A stretch of DNA of 24,586 nt from CAYYFX01 sp964571855 (GTDB taxonomy: Bacteria > ARS69), in the NCBI GenBank assembly GCA_964571855.1, contig CAZNDO010000032.1, positions 1 to 24,586 of the forward strand, written 5' to 3'. This document shows, piece by piece, positions 15,748 to 22,814 of the stretch. The position numbers and the translations under genes were made by a program. How positions within the stretch are numbered: the first letter of the stretch is position 1; each line of letters starts with the position of its first letter. Under the pieces are notes generated by a model. That model did not search any database, was not told where the DNA came from, and saw only the letters and a list, made by a program, of their open reading frames with translations.

Positions 15748-16673
15748 GCCGCGCCGGCGCGCGCGGAGCAGCCGCCCTCCCGGCCCGCGACGAGGGAAGC
15801 GGCGCCGTCTTCGCGGCCCTCACGTCCGTGCAGCTGATGTTCGCCGTGCACTACGTGGCCGCGAAGGTGGTGCTGCAGTCCGTGCCCGCGCCGGCCTGGG
15901 CGGCGATCCGCGTGCTGGCGGGCGCGGCGCTGTTCCTGGTGGTGTACGCGCACCGCGGCCCGCGGCGCCTCGTCGCGCGGGACCACGCCGCGCTCGCGGG
16001 ACTGGCCGTGCTCGGCATCGTGGTGAACCAGATCTGCTTCGCGGAGGGGCTGGCGCGCACCACGCCCTCGCACTCGGCGCTCATCAACACCACGATCCCG
16101 GTGGCCACGCTGCTGTTCGCGCTGCTGCTCGGGAGGGAGCGGCCGCGCGCGGCGGGGCTCGCGGGGATCGGCACCGCGCTCGCCGGGGTCCTCGTCCTCC
16201 TGCGCGTGGACGACCTGGCGGGCGGCGCTCCGTGGATCCGCGGCGACCTCCTGACCCTGGTCAACGCGGCGTCGTTCTCGCTCTTTCTCGTGCTCTCGCG
16301 CGACACGATCCGCCGGCTCGGTCCGACCGCCGCCACCGCGGGACTCCTGTGCTGGGGCTCGCTCGGCGTGGCCGCGTACGGCGCCTCGTCCATCGGGACG
16401 CTGGATCCCGTGGTGTTCACGCCGCGCCTGCTCGCCCTGGCCGCGTACATCGTGGTGTTCCCGACCGTGCTGGCCTACCTGCTGAACTCCTGGGCCCTGG
16501 CGCGGGTGGAGTCCTCGCGCGTCGCGCTGTTCATCTACCTGCAGCCCGTGATCACCGCCGTGCTGTCCGCTTCGTTCCTGGGGGAGCGGATCACGCCGCG
16601 GCTCGTCGGCAGCTCGGCGCTCGTGTTCCTCGGCGTGCTGCTCGCGAGCCGGCGGCGGCGCGCCGCGGCCTGA
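15744..16673 (+). CDS. EamA (DMT superfamily) transporter
   Basis: A 309-aa inner-membrane protein with about ten transmembrane segments in two EamA repeats. The first repeat runs from VFAALTSVQLMFAVHYVAAKVVL to the segment AGLAGIGTALAGVLVLL; the second runs from GDLLTLVNAASFSLFLVLSR to LVGSSALVFLGVLLAS. Conserved family features include the small-residue NTTIPVATLLFALLLGRERP before the end of repeat one and YLQPVITAVLSASFLGERI in repeat two. The proposed start is TTG at 15744, which overlaps the upstream TGA as TTGA. Later ATG/GTG codons would cut the first helix. Substrate is unknown (amino acids or metabolites are usual for the superfamily). The 3' end overlaps the convergent sulfatase-like gene by 83 bp. 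Confidence 0.88.
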   Translation: MSRAGARGAAALPARDEGSGAVFAALTSVQLMFAVHYVAAKVVLQSVPAPAWAAIRVLAGAALFLVVYAHRGPRRLVARDHAALAGLAVLGIVVNQICFAEGLARTTPSHSALINTTIPVATLLFALLLGRERPRAAGLAGIGTALAGVLVLLRVDDLAGGAPWIRGDLLTLVNAASFSLFLVLSRDTIRRLGPTAATAGLLCWGSLGVAAYGASSIGTLDPVVFTPRLLALAAYIVVFPTVLAYLLNSWALARVESSRVALFIYLQPVITAVLSASFLGERITPRLVGSSALVFLGVLLASRRRRAAA

Positions 16674-18318
16674 CCCGCCGCTCCGGCGCGGCCCGGGCGC
16701 GCTCCACGAGCGAGCGGAGCCGCTCGTCGCCGGGGGCCTCGCGCAGCGCCGCCTCCAGCGCGCGGATCGCCTCGTCCCGCTCGCCCTGCGCGATCAACGC
16801 CTCCGCCCGGGTGGCGTGCAGCGGCACCTCGTTCACGTGGGGCTCGAGCGTCAGCGCCGCCGTAGCCTCGCCGGCGGCCTCCGCGAACCGGCCGGTGCGC
16901 AGCAGCACGCCGGCGAGGTACGCGTGCGCGTCCTTCAGTGCGGGATCCGCGGCGAGCGCCTCGCGCAATGCGCGCTCGGCGGCCGGCATGTCCCCGGCGA
17001 GGTACGCCTCCTGCCCGCGGAAGAGCGCAGCCGTGCCCGCGATGCCGTCCTTCGGGTCGACGGCCGCCCCGCCCTCCGCGGCGGCGGCGCCCGCCGACAC
17101 GTAGCCCAGCGCGGCGAGCTGCCGCCGCGCCGTCTCGGACAGGCCCGGCGGCGGCGCGTCGTCCGCCCCCGCCAGCGCGGAGTCCACGAACGCCTCCAGG
17201 GCCTCGGCGATCCCGGACCGCTCGCGGACCAGGTTCACGGTCTCGCCGGGATCGTCGCGCAGGTCGTACAGCTCCGCGCGCGGCGCCCGCACGTACTTCC
17301 AGCGATCGGTGCGCGCTCCGAACAGGGGACTCCATCCCTTCGACAGCTTCGTGTGCATCGTCTCCAGGTACGCCGGCGCGTCCCTCGGCGCGGCCCGCAG
17401 CGACTCCCCGCCGGGGGCCGGCACGCCGTACAGGTCGAGCATCGTGGCGGCCACGTCCGCGAGGCGCCGCATGCGCGGCTCCAGGGCCGGCGCGATCCCC
17501 GGCCCCGCCAGCGCGAGCGGCACGCGCTGCGTCGCGTCGTACACGAAGTTCGCGTGCGTCGGTTCGCCGTGGTCGCCGAGCGACTCGCCGTGGTCGGACG
17601 TCACGAGGACCGTCGCCGGCGCGTCGAACGTCTGGGCCACGCGGGCCAGGAAGCGGTGGAGCGCGCGATCGACGCCGGCCACCTCGGCGGCGTACGCGTC
17701 GCCGCCGGTCGCGGCGGCCGCGGCGGGCCACGGCGCGGGCGCCTCGTAGGGGTGGTGCGGATCGTACAGGTGCACGAACGCGAAGGGCCGGGCCTCGCCC
17801 GCGCGGTGCTCCAGCCAGGCGAGCGCGCCGGCGAGGACCTCGGCGGCCGGACGCTGCGGGTTCGCGCGCACCGTCACCTCGCCGAGGCCCGTGTCGTCCC
17901 ACACGTCGAACCCGTGGTCCAGCCCGAACGTGCGGACCAGCGGGTAGCCGCCGATGAACCCGGCCGCGGCCACGCCCTCCGGCAGCAGCTCGGCGATCGT
18001 CGGCGTCGCCGGGTCGAGGCGGTACAGGCCGTTGTCACGCAGGCCGTGGGCGGGGGGATCCAGTCCCGTGAGCATCGTGGCGTGGGACGGCAGCGTGAGC
18101 GGGGCGGGCGCGATGGTGTCGCGCACCTGCAGGCCGCGGCGCGCGAGGCGGTCGAACGCGGGAGTGCGCGCACGCGGGTCGCCCCAAGCGCCCACGCGGT
18201 CCGCGCGGAGCGTGTCGATGCTGACCAGGAGGCGCGGGCCGTCGCCGTCGCCCGGGGCCGGCGCGCACCCCAGCGCCGCGGCGAGCAGCGCGGCGGCGGC
18301 CGGCACGCCCCCGCGCAT
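16591..18318 (-). CDS. Lipoprotein sulfatase/alkaline-phosphatase-superfamily protein with TPRs
   Basis: A 575-aa protein. The N-terminus ends in the lipobox AALGC (Cys18), so it is probably a lipoprotein. The catalytic domain (about 28-395) has LVSIDTLRAD (metal Asp35), PLTLPSHATMLTGL, and SDHGESLGDHGEPTH (242-255), in the usual order of sulfatase/phosphatase superfamily enzymes. At the position of the formylglycine Cys/Ser of true sulfatases stands Thr75 (TLPSH), which matches the Thr-nucleophile branch (phosphatases, phosphotransferases) and not arylsulfatase. Residues about 445-545 form three TPR units (AERALREALAADPALKDAHAYLAG and following). The last about 28 residues are Arg/Ala-rich and lie over the EamA gene; they look like a run-on tail. 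Its start overlaps the upstream stop as TGATG, so it is coupled to the YetA-like gene. Substrate is unknown. Confidence 0.85.
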   Translation of the reverse strand: MRGGVPAAAALLAAALGCAPAPGDGDGPRLLVSIDTLRADRVGAWGDPRARTPAFDRLARRGLQVRDTIAPAPLTLPSHATMLTGLDPPAHGLRDNGLYRLDPATPTIAELLPEGVAAAGFIGGYPLVRTFGLDHGFDVWDDTGLGEVTVRANPQRPAAEVLAGALAWLEHRAGEARPFAFVHLYDPHHPYEAPAPWPAAAAATGGDAYAAEVAGVDRALHRFLARVAQTFDAPATVLVTSDHGESLGDHGEPTHANFVYDATQRVPLALAGPGIAPALEPRMRRLADVAATMLDLYGVPAPGGESLRAAPRDAPAYLETMHTKLSKGWSPLFGARTDRWKYVRAPRAELYDLRDDPGETVNLVRERSGIAEALEAFVDSALAGADDAPPPGLSETARRQLAALGYVSAGAAAAEGGAAVDPKDGIAGTAALFRGQEAYLAGDMPAAERALREALAADPALKDAHAYLAGVLLRTGRFAEAAGEATAALTLEPHVNEVPLHATRAEALIAQGERDEAIRALEAALREAPGDERLRSLVERARAAPERRVRPRRAAAGSRAARRGTRAPSCRRAAA

Positions 18319-20876
18319 CACGCCCCGAGGATCCGCGCGAGCGCGAACCCCGCCCCGGCGACGGCCGCCAGCGCCACCGCGTCGCGGACGCGGCGCACCG
18401 CGCGCGTCTTCTGCGGGACGAAGCGGGCCGGCCGGCCGAAGCGCGGTGTCCCCGCCGGCGGCGGCAGGGCGGCGTCCGGATGGCGCTCGAGCCAGTCCAC
18501 GAGCGGTCCGTACCGCGACAGGAGGACCAGCGGGCGCGTGTACGTGCGCGTCGGGAAGGTCTCCAGCGCGGCCACGGACTCGTCCCGGAAGCGCCGCGCG
18601 CATCCGGCGAAGCGCGCGCGCTCCTCCCCGGTGGCGCACAGCGCCGCGTACGCGAAGACGTCGGCCTTCCGCAGGTCCTGGGCCGGCCAGGTCTCGGTGG
18701 GGTACTCCAGCGCCTCCGGTCGCGAGAGGGTGGGCCGCTCGTGCTCCGCCATCCAGCGCGCGTAGGCCAGCAGGCTCTCCCGCGCCCACGCGTACGCGGC
18801 GCCGACGCGACCCGCCTCCGCCATCTCGTCGAGATACCGGCCGAGTGCCTGAAGGTACACGGTGTACGACCAGCGGTTCTCCACGTCCAGGAGGTCGCGC
18901 GCCGCGACGTCGTCGAGCGGATGGATCGTGCGCCGGATGATCTCCTCGCATCGCGCCAGCCAGTCGTCGTCGCCCGTCGTGCGCCACGCGTCCAGGAACG
19001 CGACGATCGTGTTGGCGGCGCCGCGTCCGGGTCCGTGGTACGCGAAGTCCCGGGTCTTGGACGCCAGTCCCGTCGGCCCGCGGACGACCCAGCGGAAGAC
19101 CGTGCGACCGCCGTCGTCGGCATCGCGCGCGCGGCGCGCGCCCTCCAGCGACGCCTCGCGCCCGCGCGGGTTCCCCGTGAGCAGTCCCCAAAGCCGCAGG
19201 CCCGTGGTGTAGTTGTGCTCGTTGTCCGGGCCGCCGCCCTCCGTGCCCCGCGGGTACGTGCGGTGCGTGGCGCGGCCGGCGTCCACGTAGTGCACGGTGG
19301 GCCAGAAGAGGCCGTGGTTGTACGCGGGCCGGTCCGCGTCCGTGTGGTAGATGTCCACGTCCATCACGTGCCGCGCCAGCTCGTCCGCGAGCCGGAACCA
19401 GCGCGGATCGCCGCCTCGCGCGAACTGGTGCAGCGCCCCCAGCACCGCGTCGTACTGGTTGTTGTAGTGGGAGACGAACGTGCCCTCGCCGGTCCAGCCC
19501 CGCGACTCGTGGTCGGCGGGCATCTCCCCGAAGTGCCGCCAGCCGTACTCGTCGTCCCGCTCGCGCTTGCCCGGGAACCCGTTCTCCCCGAACGCCTCGT
19601 CCACGAGCCGCTCGTACGCGACGCTGCCGGTGTCGGACCGGAGCGAGAGGTGCGGCAGCGCGCCGGCCGCGACCATCGATCCGGGGTCCGGCGCCGCGGC
19701 CAGCGGGTGCGCGAGCGCGGCCAGCGCCGGGGAGCGCGCCGCCGCGCCGTAGCCCAGCGCGATCTCGTGCGTCTTCCGTTCGCCGCCCTGCAGCTCGTGC
19801 GGCGCGACCGACTGCCGCGGGAAGAGCCGCAGCGTCACGGTGGCTGCGTCCGCCTCCAGCGTCTTCGGGAAGTTCTCCCAGAAGTGCCGCATCGTCACGC
19901 CGACGCCGCCCGCGTCGTCCCCCGCGGTCGCGCGCGGCGTGGCGCGCAACCCCTCGCGCTCGCTGCCGCCGGTGCGCACGCGGAATCCCCGGAAGGTCAT
20001 GGGCACCGTGCCGTCCCGCGCGACGTGGACGCGGCTGCGCCAGTTGGTTCCGCCGGAGGACTCCTGCCGGATCTCCACGCCTTCGCGCGCGGCGGCCTCG
20101 AGCGCGTGCCGCGGCTCCGTGGCGAACCGGGCCGCGCCGTGCGTCACCGCGCCGGCCGCGAGCGAGAGGTCGCGCAGCAGGATCGACCCCGGATCGCCGA
20201 GCTCCCAGATGCCTCCCGGGTGGAGCGCGCGCCGCGCGTTGCCGACGGTGAGCTCCACGCGCACGATCGCCGAGCCGGCGAACAGGGTCGCGCGCGCGGT
20301 GAAGCGGAGGGCGTCCACGCCGTCGCCCTCGCCGGTGAACCGTCCGGCCAGGCGCAGCGTGGCACGGAGCGGACCGTCCGCCTCCAGATCCACCTCGCGG
20401 ATCTCGCCGGTCCACGCGTGGCCGGCCGCGTCCTCCGCGCGGAGCGTGCAACGCTCCGGGGCGATCCGCTCGCCCCCGTCCACGCGCACCGACCGGAACG
20501 GGAACGCCGCGCCCGGCGCGGCCTCGAACCGCGCGGCGCCCGTCTCGACGATCACGGCGGAGCCGCCGTCCGATATGCGCACCCGCGGCGCGTCCGCGGG
20601 GAGGACGGCGGACCCGGCGTCGTCCACGAGCGCGAACCGCGCTTCGCCGTGCGCGGGAATAGCGACCTGGAAGTCCAGTATTGACCACCGCACGCTGCCG
20701 TCGCTCCAGCGCTCGACCACCGCCGTCTGCACCGGGACGGGTTCGCCCCGCGGGCCGAGAAGCACGAGGGCACCGGCCTCACGTACGGCGCCGCGGGGGA
20801 GGGGAACACCCACCGTGACGGCCTCGCGCTCCCGCGCGAGCCCGCTCTCCTCCCGGACGACGACCTCGATCCGCAT
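18318..20876 (-). CDS. YetA-like / exo-rhamnogalacturonan-lyase-like protein with C-terminal membrane tail
   Basis: An 852-aa protein. The N-terminal about 70 residues (MRIEVVVREESG ... ERWSDGSVRWSILDFQV) match the RIFT-barrel opening of the YetA/PcRGLX family. A beta-sandwich region follows (about 75-390), then an alpha/alpha-toroid-like region (about 400-800) with motifs such as YNNQYDAVLGALHQFARGGD, YNHGLFWPTVHYVDAGRATHRTYP and ENRWSYTVYLQALGRYLDEM. The chain ends with a hydrophobic stretch (about 833-850). The start ATG at 20876 has AGGAAGGA just upstream and lies after the promoter. No signal peptide is visible, so the tail may anchor the protein with its bulk in the cytoplasm, which is odd for a polysaccharide lyase. 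Activity is unproven. It is the first gene of a unit with the sulfatase-like lipoprotein. Confidence 0.8.
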   Translation of the reverse strand: MRIEVVVREESGLAREREAVTVGVPLPRGAVREAGALVLLGPRGEPVPVQTAVVERWSDGSVRWSILDFQVAIPAHGEARFALVDDAGSAVLPADAPRVRISDGGSAVIVETGAARFEAAPGAAFPFRSVRVDGGERIAPERCTLRAEDAAGHAWTGEIREVDLEADGPLRATLRLAGRFTGEGDGVDALRFTARATLFAGSAIVRVELTVGNARRALHPGGIWELGDPGSILLRDLSLAAGAVTHGAARFATEPRHALEAAAREGVEIRQESSGGTNWRSRVHVARDGTVPMTFRGFRVRTGGSEREGLRATPRATAGDDAGGVGVTMRHFWENFPKTLEADAATVTLRLFPRQSVAPHELQGGERKTHEIALGYGAAARSPALAALAHPLAAAPDPGSMVAAGALPHLSLRSDTGSVAYERLVDEAFGENGFPGKRERDDEYGWRHFGEMPADHESRGWTGEGTFVSHYNNQYDAVLGALHQFARGGDPRWFRLADELARHVMDVDIYHTDADRPAYNHGLFWPTVHYVDAGRATHRTYPRGTEGGGPDNEHNYTTGLRLWGLLTGNPRGREASLEGARRARDADDGGRTVFRWVVRGPTGLASKTRDFAYHGPGRGAANTIVAFLDAWRTTGDDDWLARCEEIIRRTIHPLDDVAARDLLDVENRWSYTVYLQALGRYLDEMAEAGRVGAAYAWARESLLAYARWMAEHERPTLSRPEALEYPTETWPAQDLRKADVFAYAALCATGEERARFAGCARRFRDESVAALETFPTRTYTRPLVLLSRYGPLVDWLERHPDAALPPPAGTPRFGRPARFVPQKTRAVRRVRDAVALAAVAGAGFALARILGA

Positions 20877-20925
20877 GCGTTCCTTCCTCTTCCGCGCGCG
20901 CCGACCGCGCGGGCGCACGGCGGGA

Positions 20926-20954
20926 AGCATAGTCCGATGCGGCGATTCACGGAA
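20926..20954 (-). promoter_or_regulatory. Promoter of the YetA-like/sulfatase-like operon
   Basis: Minus-strand TTCCGT (20949-20954), a 17-base spacer, then TATGCT (20926-20931). The leader would be about 43 nt. It is divergent from the XPB promoter, with about 27 bases between the two -35 elements. Confidence 0.55.
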
Positions 20955-20981
20955 TCGCGTCGTGTCGTCGATCGTCGCGGC

Positions 20982-21011
20982 TTGACGAAGGTCGGTCGCG
21001 GGCGATAGCCT
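20982..21011 (+). promoter_or_regulatory. Promoter of the XPB helicase operon
   Basis: TTGACG (20982-20987), an 18-base spacer, then TAGCCT (21006-21011). The ATG follows 63 nt downstream with GAGGT at 21066-21070 as ribosome-binding site. Confidence 0.55.
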
Positions 21012-21074
21012 GATCCCTTCCCCTGTTCCAGTGAGAGTCCGGAAATCAGGGAAACCCCTCGGGACGAGGTCGAC

Positions 21075-22814
21075 ATGCCGCCAGCCGACAAGCCCCTCGT
21101 CGTACAGTCCGACCACACGGTCCTCCTGGAGGTCGACCACCCCCTGGCCGCCGAGGCCCGGGAGGCCCTCCTGCCCTTCGCGGACCTCCTGAAGTCCCCC
21201 GAACACGTCCACACCTACCGGGTGTCCGCGTTGTCCCTGTGGAACGCGTCGGCGTCGGGGCTGACGGCGGACGAGGTCCTGGAGCGGCTGGCCCAGTACA
21301 GCCGGTACCCGCTGCCCCCGAACCTGATGCAGGAGATCCGGCTCCAGATGGGGCGCTACGGGCTCGTGGAGCTGCGACCGGGCGGCGGGGACGGGATCCT
21401 GGTCGTGGTGACGGACCCGAAGTCGGCGAACGACGTCTTCCTGGATCCGAAGATCCGGCCGTTCCTGGAGAGCGGCGCCAACGGGGATCCCGCCACGCGC
21501 CGCGTGCACGTGGGCATGCGCGGCGAGATCAAGGTGGCGCTCACCGAGGCCGGCTTCCCCGCGCGGGATCTCGTGGGCTTCGCGCCGGGCGAGGCGCTCG
21601 ACATCCGCCTCCGGGACGCGTGCCTCTCCGGCCGTCCGTTCGGACTGCGCGGGTACCAGCGCGCGGCGGTCGAGGCGTTCCACCGCGACGGCATTCCCGA
21701 GGGCGGGCAGGGGATCGTGGTGCTCCCGTGCGGCGCCGGGAAGACGGTCGTGGGGCTCGCCGCCATGGCCCGGGTCGGCGCGCGCACGCTCATCCTGGTC
21801 ACGAACACGGTCGCCGCGAAGCAGTGGATCCGGGAGATCCTGGACAAGACGGAGCTGACCGAGGACCAGGTGGGCGAGTACGACGGCGCGGCGAAGGAGG
21901 TGCGCCCCGTCACCGTGGCCACCTACCAGATCCTCGTGTACCGCCGGAAGAAGGACGGGGAGTTCCCGCACATGGAGCTGTTCCGGCGCGAGAACTGGGG
22001 GCTCGTCGTGTACGACGAGGTCCACGTGCTGCCCGCGCCGGTGTTCCGCGCCACTTCCGAGATCCAGTCCCGGCGCCGGCTCGGTCTCACCGCCACCCTC
22101 GTGCGCGAGGACGGCCGCGAGACGGACGTGTTCAGCCTCATCGGGCCGAAGCGCTACGAGCTGCCGTGGCGGGAGCTGGAGTCCAAGGGGTGGATCGCGC
22201 AGGCGCACTGCTACGAGATCCGCGTCCCGCTGCCGGAGGAGGTCCGCGGCCGCTACGCCTCCGCGGACAAGCGGCGGAAGTACCGGGTGGCGGCGGAGAA
22301 CCCGCACAAGCTGGACGTCGTGCGGCGGATCCTGGCGAAGCACCCGGGGGACCACGTGCTCGTGATCGGCGGATACCTCTCGCAGCTGCGCGGGCTGGCC
22401 GCGGAGCTGCGCGCCCCGCTCATCACGGGGCAGGTGCCCTCGTCGGAGCGCGAGCGCCTGTACGACGGCTTCCGGCGCGGCGAGATCCGGCTGCTCGTCG
22501 TGTCGAAGGTCGCGAACTTCGCCGTGGACCTCCCCGAGGCGAACGTGGCCATCCAGGTGAGCGGCACGTTCGGATCGCGGCAGGAGGAGGCGCAGCGGCT
22601 CGGCCGCGTGCTGCGCCCGAAGGAGGCGGACACCCGGTTCTACTCGCTCGTCACGTCGCACACCTCGGAGCAGGAGTTCGCGCTGAAGCGCCAGCTCTTC
22701 CTCACCGAACAGGGCTACCACTACAACATCGTCGATCTGGAGACGCCCGCGGCCATCGAGGACCACCTGGATGCGGATGTCCCCGGTGTCGAGAACACCT
22801 GGGCAGGTTCGTGA
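21075..22814 (+). CDS. xpb: XPB/Rad25-family DNA helicase
   Basis: A 579-aa superfamily 2 helicase of the bacterial XPB type, an ATP-driven DNA opener linked in other organisms to nucleotide excision repair. The N-terminal region (about 35-110, YRVSALSLWNASASGLTADEVLERL ... RYGLVEL) looks like the XPB/Ssl2 N-terminal (Helicase_C_3-like) module. The helicase core shows LRGYQ (191-195), Walker A LPCGAGKT (217-224), DEVH (314-317) and TAT (339-341), immediately followed by the XPB-specific RED motif (344-346). Motif VI is QRLGRVLRP (507-515). The last residues (GYHYNIVDL) resemble the XPB C-terminus. Length is normal for bacterial XPB (mycobacterial type). Its stop overlaps the GTG of the partner gene as GTGA, implying coupled synthesis. 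In archaea XPB works with the nuclease Bax1; here the neighbour is a different protein. Confidence 0.94.
   Translation: MPPADKPLVVQSDHTVLLEVDHPLAAEAREALLPFADLLKSPEHVHTYRVSALSLWNASASGLTADEVLERLAQYSRYPLPPNLMQEIRLQMGRYGLVELRPGGGDGILVVVTDPKSANDVFLDPKIRPFLESGANGDPATRRVHVGMRGEIKVALTEAGFPARDLVGFAPGEALDIRLRDACLSGRPFGLRGYQRAAVEAFHRDGIPEGGQGIVVLPCGAGKTVVGLAAMARVGARTLILVTNTVAAKQWIREILDKTELTEDQVGEYDGAAKEVRPVTVATYQILVYRRKKDGEFPHMELFRRENWGLVVYDEVHVLPAPVFRATSEIQSRRRLGLTATLVREDGRETDVFSLIGPKRYELPWRELESKGWIAQAHCYEIRVPLPEEVRGRYASADKRRKYRVAAENPHKLDVVRRILAKHPGDHVLVIGGYLSQLRGLAAELRAPLITGQVPSSERERLYDGFRRGEIRLLVVSKVANFAVDLPEANVAIQVSGTFGSRQEEAQRLGRVLRPKEADTRFYSLVTSHTSEQEFALKRQLFLTEQGYHYNIVDLETPAAIEDHLDADVPGVENTWAGS

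Noticed and set aside
16603..16690. A frameshift at the end of the sulfatase-like gene
   Set aside because: The TPR region is intact up to the Arg/Ala-rich tail, and no alternative frame restores family-like sequence. A lost stop codon explains the tail without an indel.
18318..22766. A minus-strand frame running through the XPB gene into the YetA-like gene
   Set aside because: The part opposite XPB has no recognisable domain, and the YetA-like promoter and ribosome-binding site lie at its true start near 20876.
21239..22810. An extension of the XPB-associated protein upstream through the XPB gene
   Set aside because: The residues are low-complexity shadow translation of XPB. Homology begins at the GTG overlapping the XPB stop.
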